In this document: piece by piece, positions 59,913 through 64,000 of the stretch
How the letters are laid out: every line of letters begins with the position of its first letter
How positions within the stretch are numbered: the stretch's first letter is position 1
NCBI GenBank assembly: GCA_964007475.1
Contig: OZ023273.1
Coordinates: 101,040,533 to 101,104,532 of the forward strand
Source of the DNA: Hybos culiciformis
Taxonomy: Eukaryota > Arthropoda > Insecta > Diptera > Hybotidae
Length of the DNA stretch: 64,000 bases
Reading direction: 5' to 3'
The notes under the pieces: model-generated
What the model was told of the DNA's origin: nothing
The model's input: only the letters and a program-made list of their open reading frames with translations
Databases searched by the model: none
Translations under genes and position numbers: made by a program

Positions 59913-62859
59913 TGGTTAAACGTTAGCAATATTGTTTTCAGAAATTACATAGAGGATAAATTTAACATTAAAATATTTATTTAGAACCTCTTAAATAAGT
60001 AGCAAACGTTTTTTCTATAATTTAAAACATACTAAATTATATATTGTTTTGTGTATATAGGTTTACATAATTTTTTTTATTATTTTGTTTCTGATTGTTT
60101 GTAGGTACCTATAAAAAAATTCATATCGGGAAAATAAAAACTAAAAAATTTCATTTGGAAAATAAAAAAATTAAAAACGCGGTTATTACACTTAATGTCT
60201 CTTTAATGCTTGTAGATTTCATGCTTTTGAAATCATCAGCAAAGAGACATGAAAAACGAAATAGAAATTTTTCATAATCCAAAATAAATAATAAAAATTA
60301 AATAATATTTTTGTCACAGCAATTTGTTTCTATTTTAATCTAAACGTATATATAGGAATAAAAATAACAAATGAAATTTCTTTTTATTTTATTTTTTTTT
60401 GTATATTTTCTCATTATTTATGATTTTTAAATGATGATATGGTTATTATGGAAAACTTTCATCATAATAAAAAATAAAAAAAATAAAATGACATAAAAGA
60501 AATATTTTAAAAAGTTCTTTAAACTTTTTTTTTTTTGAATAATAATCATAATAATTATTTCGATTCAATAAACTTTAAATCAATTCTTCTTCTTTTATTA
60601 TTATGTTTAAATATTATTTAAATATTTTACACTCAAAAAATGTCAATGACGTTCTGTTAATAAGATATATTATAAAAAATTACTAAAATACAATGTAGTT
60701 GTTAATTATTAATTTCTTTATAAAAAAAAGTATACCATGAAGTGTATAGTACGTGTGTAATTTAAAATTTTTTTGATTTATTATTCGCAGATATTATTTC
60801 TCGAACTCGACAAAGTTTGGTGTACATTTTGAAATGTCCATATCAATGGGTTACACTAGTTAGAGGGTGTTTAAAGAAGATTTTTAATGTATGTTCTGAA
60901 AAACTAAATTTGTCAAACAAATTTTACACCCAAGAGTTATCTACAGAATTTTTATAAACAGAATTTTTAGTGTTTTTAATAGAAACAAATGATGATTTGT
61001 TAAACAATATGCATTCTACAAACCCTAAATAATTCTAAACTGAATATAATAAATACCTAATAAGTATTGTTAAATAAATAAATATAAATTATGTCGTTTC
61101 ACAAGTGTATACGTGATAATATTAACTTGAAAATGTTTTAGAAATGTTTGTTTTATTAGGTCTTAATCATTTTTTAAAACAACGACTTGTTGACATTACT
61201 TGTTCGAAACTTTGAAATTGCAATGTAGAATGTAACATTGAAGTTCATATTTTATTTATTGCATATAAATATTTATAGAAATTTGGATAATCGTTAGCAC
61301 ACGTTTTATTATTTTGGGGCCAAAAATCGTTAAATTAAGCATGTAGCTTTTAACATTAAATTGTTATTTTATAGTTTATTGTATATAATTTATAAAATCT
61401 GACCCGCATTTTTATTAATACTCATTTAGAAACTAAATTTTGATTGCAATTTTATCCAGAAACAAATAATAATATTTTATTTAAAAATGAGTAAATTTTC
61501 AAAAAAAAAATTTTAAATGGGTCAATTTATAATAAATAATATTTCTGATGATGGGGAAATTATCAATTCGTATTTTTTTTTTATATTTTTTAATTTAATT
61601 AACCTTTGAATTGAATTGTAGTCAGAAAATTTATTACTAATTTTTTTTTCATTTGATATTTAGGGGACTTTAACAATGACGTTTTTTTTTGTTTTTAGTT
61701 TTTTTTATTGAGATACTTATGTATATTAATTTTGAAACAATATAAAAATTATCTGTTATGTATAAAATCGGAAGTGTTGTCTTTTACAAATAAAAAAAAA
61801 AAGTTTTGAAAATAAAAATTTATTATTTATAGTTGTTTCCACAATCGAAATAAAGTTGTTTCAATATAGAAGTTTACTTTCCGTTTCGTTGACAAAGATG
61901 TTTGTTAATTCTGTGACTATGTTTAATTTCCTCCATTCCATATGGACGTATTATTAGATATTTTAATTAACATTTCATATTAAAACAATGACATATTTAT
62001 CGTTTTGTTTGACATTAAAAGTTTTGCTCGCTGTTTTAATCATTATTGAAAACTTTTTAATGGACTTACGTAAATAGTGTACATAAATACTCAATTCAAA
62101 AACGATTATATGGCTAATTTTATTCGTTTGTGTCTTTTGACAAATGGGGAAATAGAAATTTTGAAAAATAAAAAAAGTTCTTTAACCTCGCGTTAATGTT
62201 GCCAAGACTACAATGCTTGTCTGTTTGATATGAATTTAGCTGATAATATTATTTTTTGTATATATTTTCTTTTTATTTTGCTATTGTGAAAATTTGTTAA
62301 ATCAAATTCGAATAATTTGTATACTACCTAACTGAGCCCTCTTTCTCAATAGTATAATAATAACAGAACATACATAATAAATATCAACATAAAATAAATA
62401 TCGTTAAAGAAAATTTTAATCAATGTTGCAGAACGATTGCCATAACGTCAATCACATAATACTTTTATAAAATATATGTACATAATAATGATACTATAAT
62501 AATGTGTCCAAAATTGTTAATATTGTTATTTATAAATATAACGTTTACTCGTTACCATAATATAGAAGAGTGTTAAATATACATACGAGAACAAAAATAA
62601 AATAAAAAATAAATTATACGAACATTTTTGAATTTTAAGAGGAAACCGCCAATATTTTTTCTGTTGACTACCTCTTAAAACGGAAACATAATTTTTTTTT
62701 ATAATATATTATACTTGAAAAAAAAAGCTCTTATTAAAGAAAAAAAAATTTATGAATGGATACAAACAACAAAAATTTTAATAAAAATTAGTTTATTATT
62801 TATTTATATATGTTTAAAAAAAAAAAATGCAATATATAAATAATAAAAAAGATTAACAT

Positions 62860-63190
62860 TATTCGTTTGACGCGTACGTCAGGGTCTTTCAATCGCCTCA
62901 CAATGCGACCCATTAAGTATCTAGATAGTTTTCCAGTGCTAAAAAATTTAGTTAATTTTTATTCCATTCTAGTCGAACGCCCCGCGTTGTTTTGCTAATT
63001 TTTATTAATAAGAGTTACAGTCTTGAGTTCGTACAAAAATCTAAAAAAAAAAATCATTTTACTTATTATGGAATTTTCCAATTTTTCGGCCAACAACAAC
63101 GGACTTTTACGAAGACTTAAAAAGAAAAATTGCCAAACCGGTCCAGTCCTTATCAAGTGATGGGCATATCAACGAACATCGTTTAATTTT
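62860..63190. promoter_or_regulatory. GC-richer island, possible promoter or untranslated exon
   Basis: In an AT-rich desert this stretch contains tgacgcgtacgtcagggtc, caatcgcctcacaatgcgac, cgaacgccccgcgttg and ccaaaccggtccagtcc. CpG words are concentrated here. It lies about 8 kb upstream of the Gef26 start codon, so it could be the Gef26 5' end, or that of another gene. A short minus-strand frame beginning MGRIVRRLKDPDVRVKRI is present but unsupported. Confidence 0.3.
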
Positions 63191-63821
63191 TATTTATACA
63201 TATAGTATATATATTTATAGTTACACTTTCGTCTCATCAAAACGATAGATACAACCAACTACTGTGGTATATTTAATATCATGTAATATTTTGTTTATAT
63301 CAAAAGTGTAAATACAATAGAAAATAAAAATAACTTATTAAATTATTTTTAAAAAGGAATTAATATTAGAATGAAAAAAATGATTTTGTTGTTAGTCACC
63401 AATATTAGGTCTCGATCCAAAGGTTGAGAAATGATGGTCTGAAACAGTATCCACATATTTACATAATAAAACTTTTTTTTTTTATTCATTTGCTTTTTAT
63501 TTATATTTCTCACTTTAAAAATAAATAAAGAAGAATTTCATATGTTTTGTTAAAAGGGGATTATTCTTTTAATGGTATTTATAATTATTTTAATGATATG
63601 AGCTTGTCAACTGAATTCTTTTAGCTAACCCCCTATATATATGTTTTTTAGAAAAATATAATTTTTATAATTTAAAAAGTGTATACAGTTTAATGTTTCG
63701 TTTTCTAAATTTTTCAGGACTCATAATTTTAAAATTTTACTTATATAACAAAAATGTATTTTCAGTTTATTCGCGCTAAATCACATGTCATAATAATTAT
63801 ACATTTTATCATTTATGCAGC

Positions 63822-63848
63822 ATTTAAAAAAAAAAAAAAAAAAAAAAA
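63822..63848. repeat. poly-A tract
   Basis: A run of over 20 adenines on the + strand after gcagcattt. It could be a retroposon tail or a simple repeat; no adjoining element was recognised. Confidence 0.6.
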
Positions 63849-63943
63849 CATTAATTTTAACATAATAAATCCTTGCTAAGAACTTGATACACATCATTTA
63901 AATTATAAAGTTGGTTAAAAAATAATTTTATTTTATTTTTTCC

Positions 63944-64000
63944 TTAAAAGCTCTTCATAATGCATTGAATTAACTCTTCAGACATTGTAGAAGCAGTTCT
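63944..64000 (-). CDS. possible C-terminal codons of a neighbouring minus-strand gene (partial)
   Basis: The minus strand is open from the window edge for 18 codons, RTASTMSEELIQCIMKSF, then TAA at 63946-63944. Codon choice looks coding and the following sequence becomes AT-rich with AATAAA-like words within about 10-20 bases. The protein is not recognised; it could be chance in 57 bp. The gene would run in the same direction as Gef26. Confidence 0.3.
   Translation of the reverse strand, partial: RTASTMSEELIQCIMKSF

Larger units (their letters stand above)
54720..63943. other. upstream of Gef26: 5' UTR/promoter region and repeat remnants
   Basis: About 9.2 kb with no recognised host coding exon. 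It contains LINE scraps at 58216-58421 (+) and 58649-59038 (-), a degenerate roughly 60-bp duplication (59803-59912) and a GC-richer island (62860-63190). The Gef26 promoter and untranslated exons are expected here but no convincing core promoter was identified. Small frames (56637-56822, 57172-57378, 57573-57964, 60095-60277) look like chance. Confidence 0.5.

Overview
The window looks like a piece of an AT-rich insect nuclear genome, most likely from a fly or other dipteran-like insect. The evidence is multi-exon genes with GT..AG introns, long introns full of homopolymer and AT repeats, non-LTR retrotransposon remnants and many short inverted-repeat transposons. No prokaryotic gene organisation is visible. 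The two main genes are homologues of Drosophila MRP and Gef26. All calls come from reading the translated exons and splice signals by eye; no alignment was run.

Left part (1-16.3 kb, + strand): the 3' half of an ABCC/MRP transporter gene. Six alternative versions of one exon lie in a row (1476, 4199, 6137, 7098, 9268 and 11310). Five are exactly 221 nt and one is 224 nt. All have the same splice phase and the same core (FFDTTPxGRIxxRFxKD). Four constant exons follow (13302, 13622, 14255, 14772) and finish the second membrane domain and NBD2, with a stop at 14961-14963. Joining two cassettes would shift the reading frame, so they should be used one at a time. This gives a combinatorial transporter locus like the known Drosophila MRP exon-8 array.

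Middle and right (18.25-54.7 kb, - strand): a complete coding reconstruction of Gef26 (dizzy/PDZ-GEF, a Rap1 guanine-nucleotide exchange factor). Eleven coding exons join in frame to 5568 nt, about 1855 residues. The domains are a split first cNMP-like domain, second cNMP-like domain, REM, PDZ, RA, RasGEF and a C-terminal PDZ ligand (VSAV). The ligand sits on a 32-nt terminal coding exon. A decayed LINE in sense orientation fills most of the last intron. MRP and Gef26 are convergent, tail to tail.

Within the large Gef26 introns are an intronless 335-codon ORF of unknown function (40401-41408, - strand), a roughly 150-bp minisatellite (33.4-34.6 kb), several hAT-like MITEs with 8-bp target duplications (34980-35558, 38830-38945, 39235-39966, 48174-48400) and other inverted-repeat elements. 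Two foldback repeat families have one copy in each gene. Right of Gef26 (54.7-64 kb) there are convergent LINE scraps near 58-59 kb, a GC-richer island near 62.9-63.2 kb, and what may be the last codons of another minus-strand gene at the window edge.
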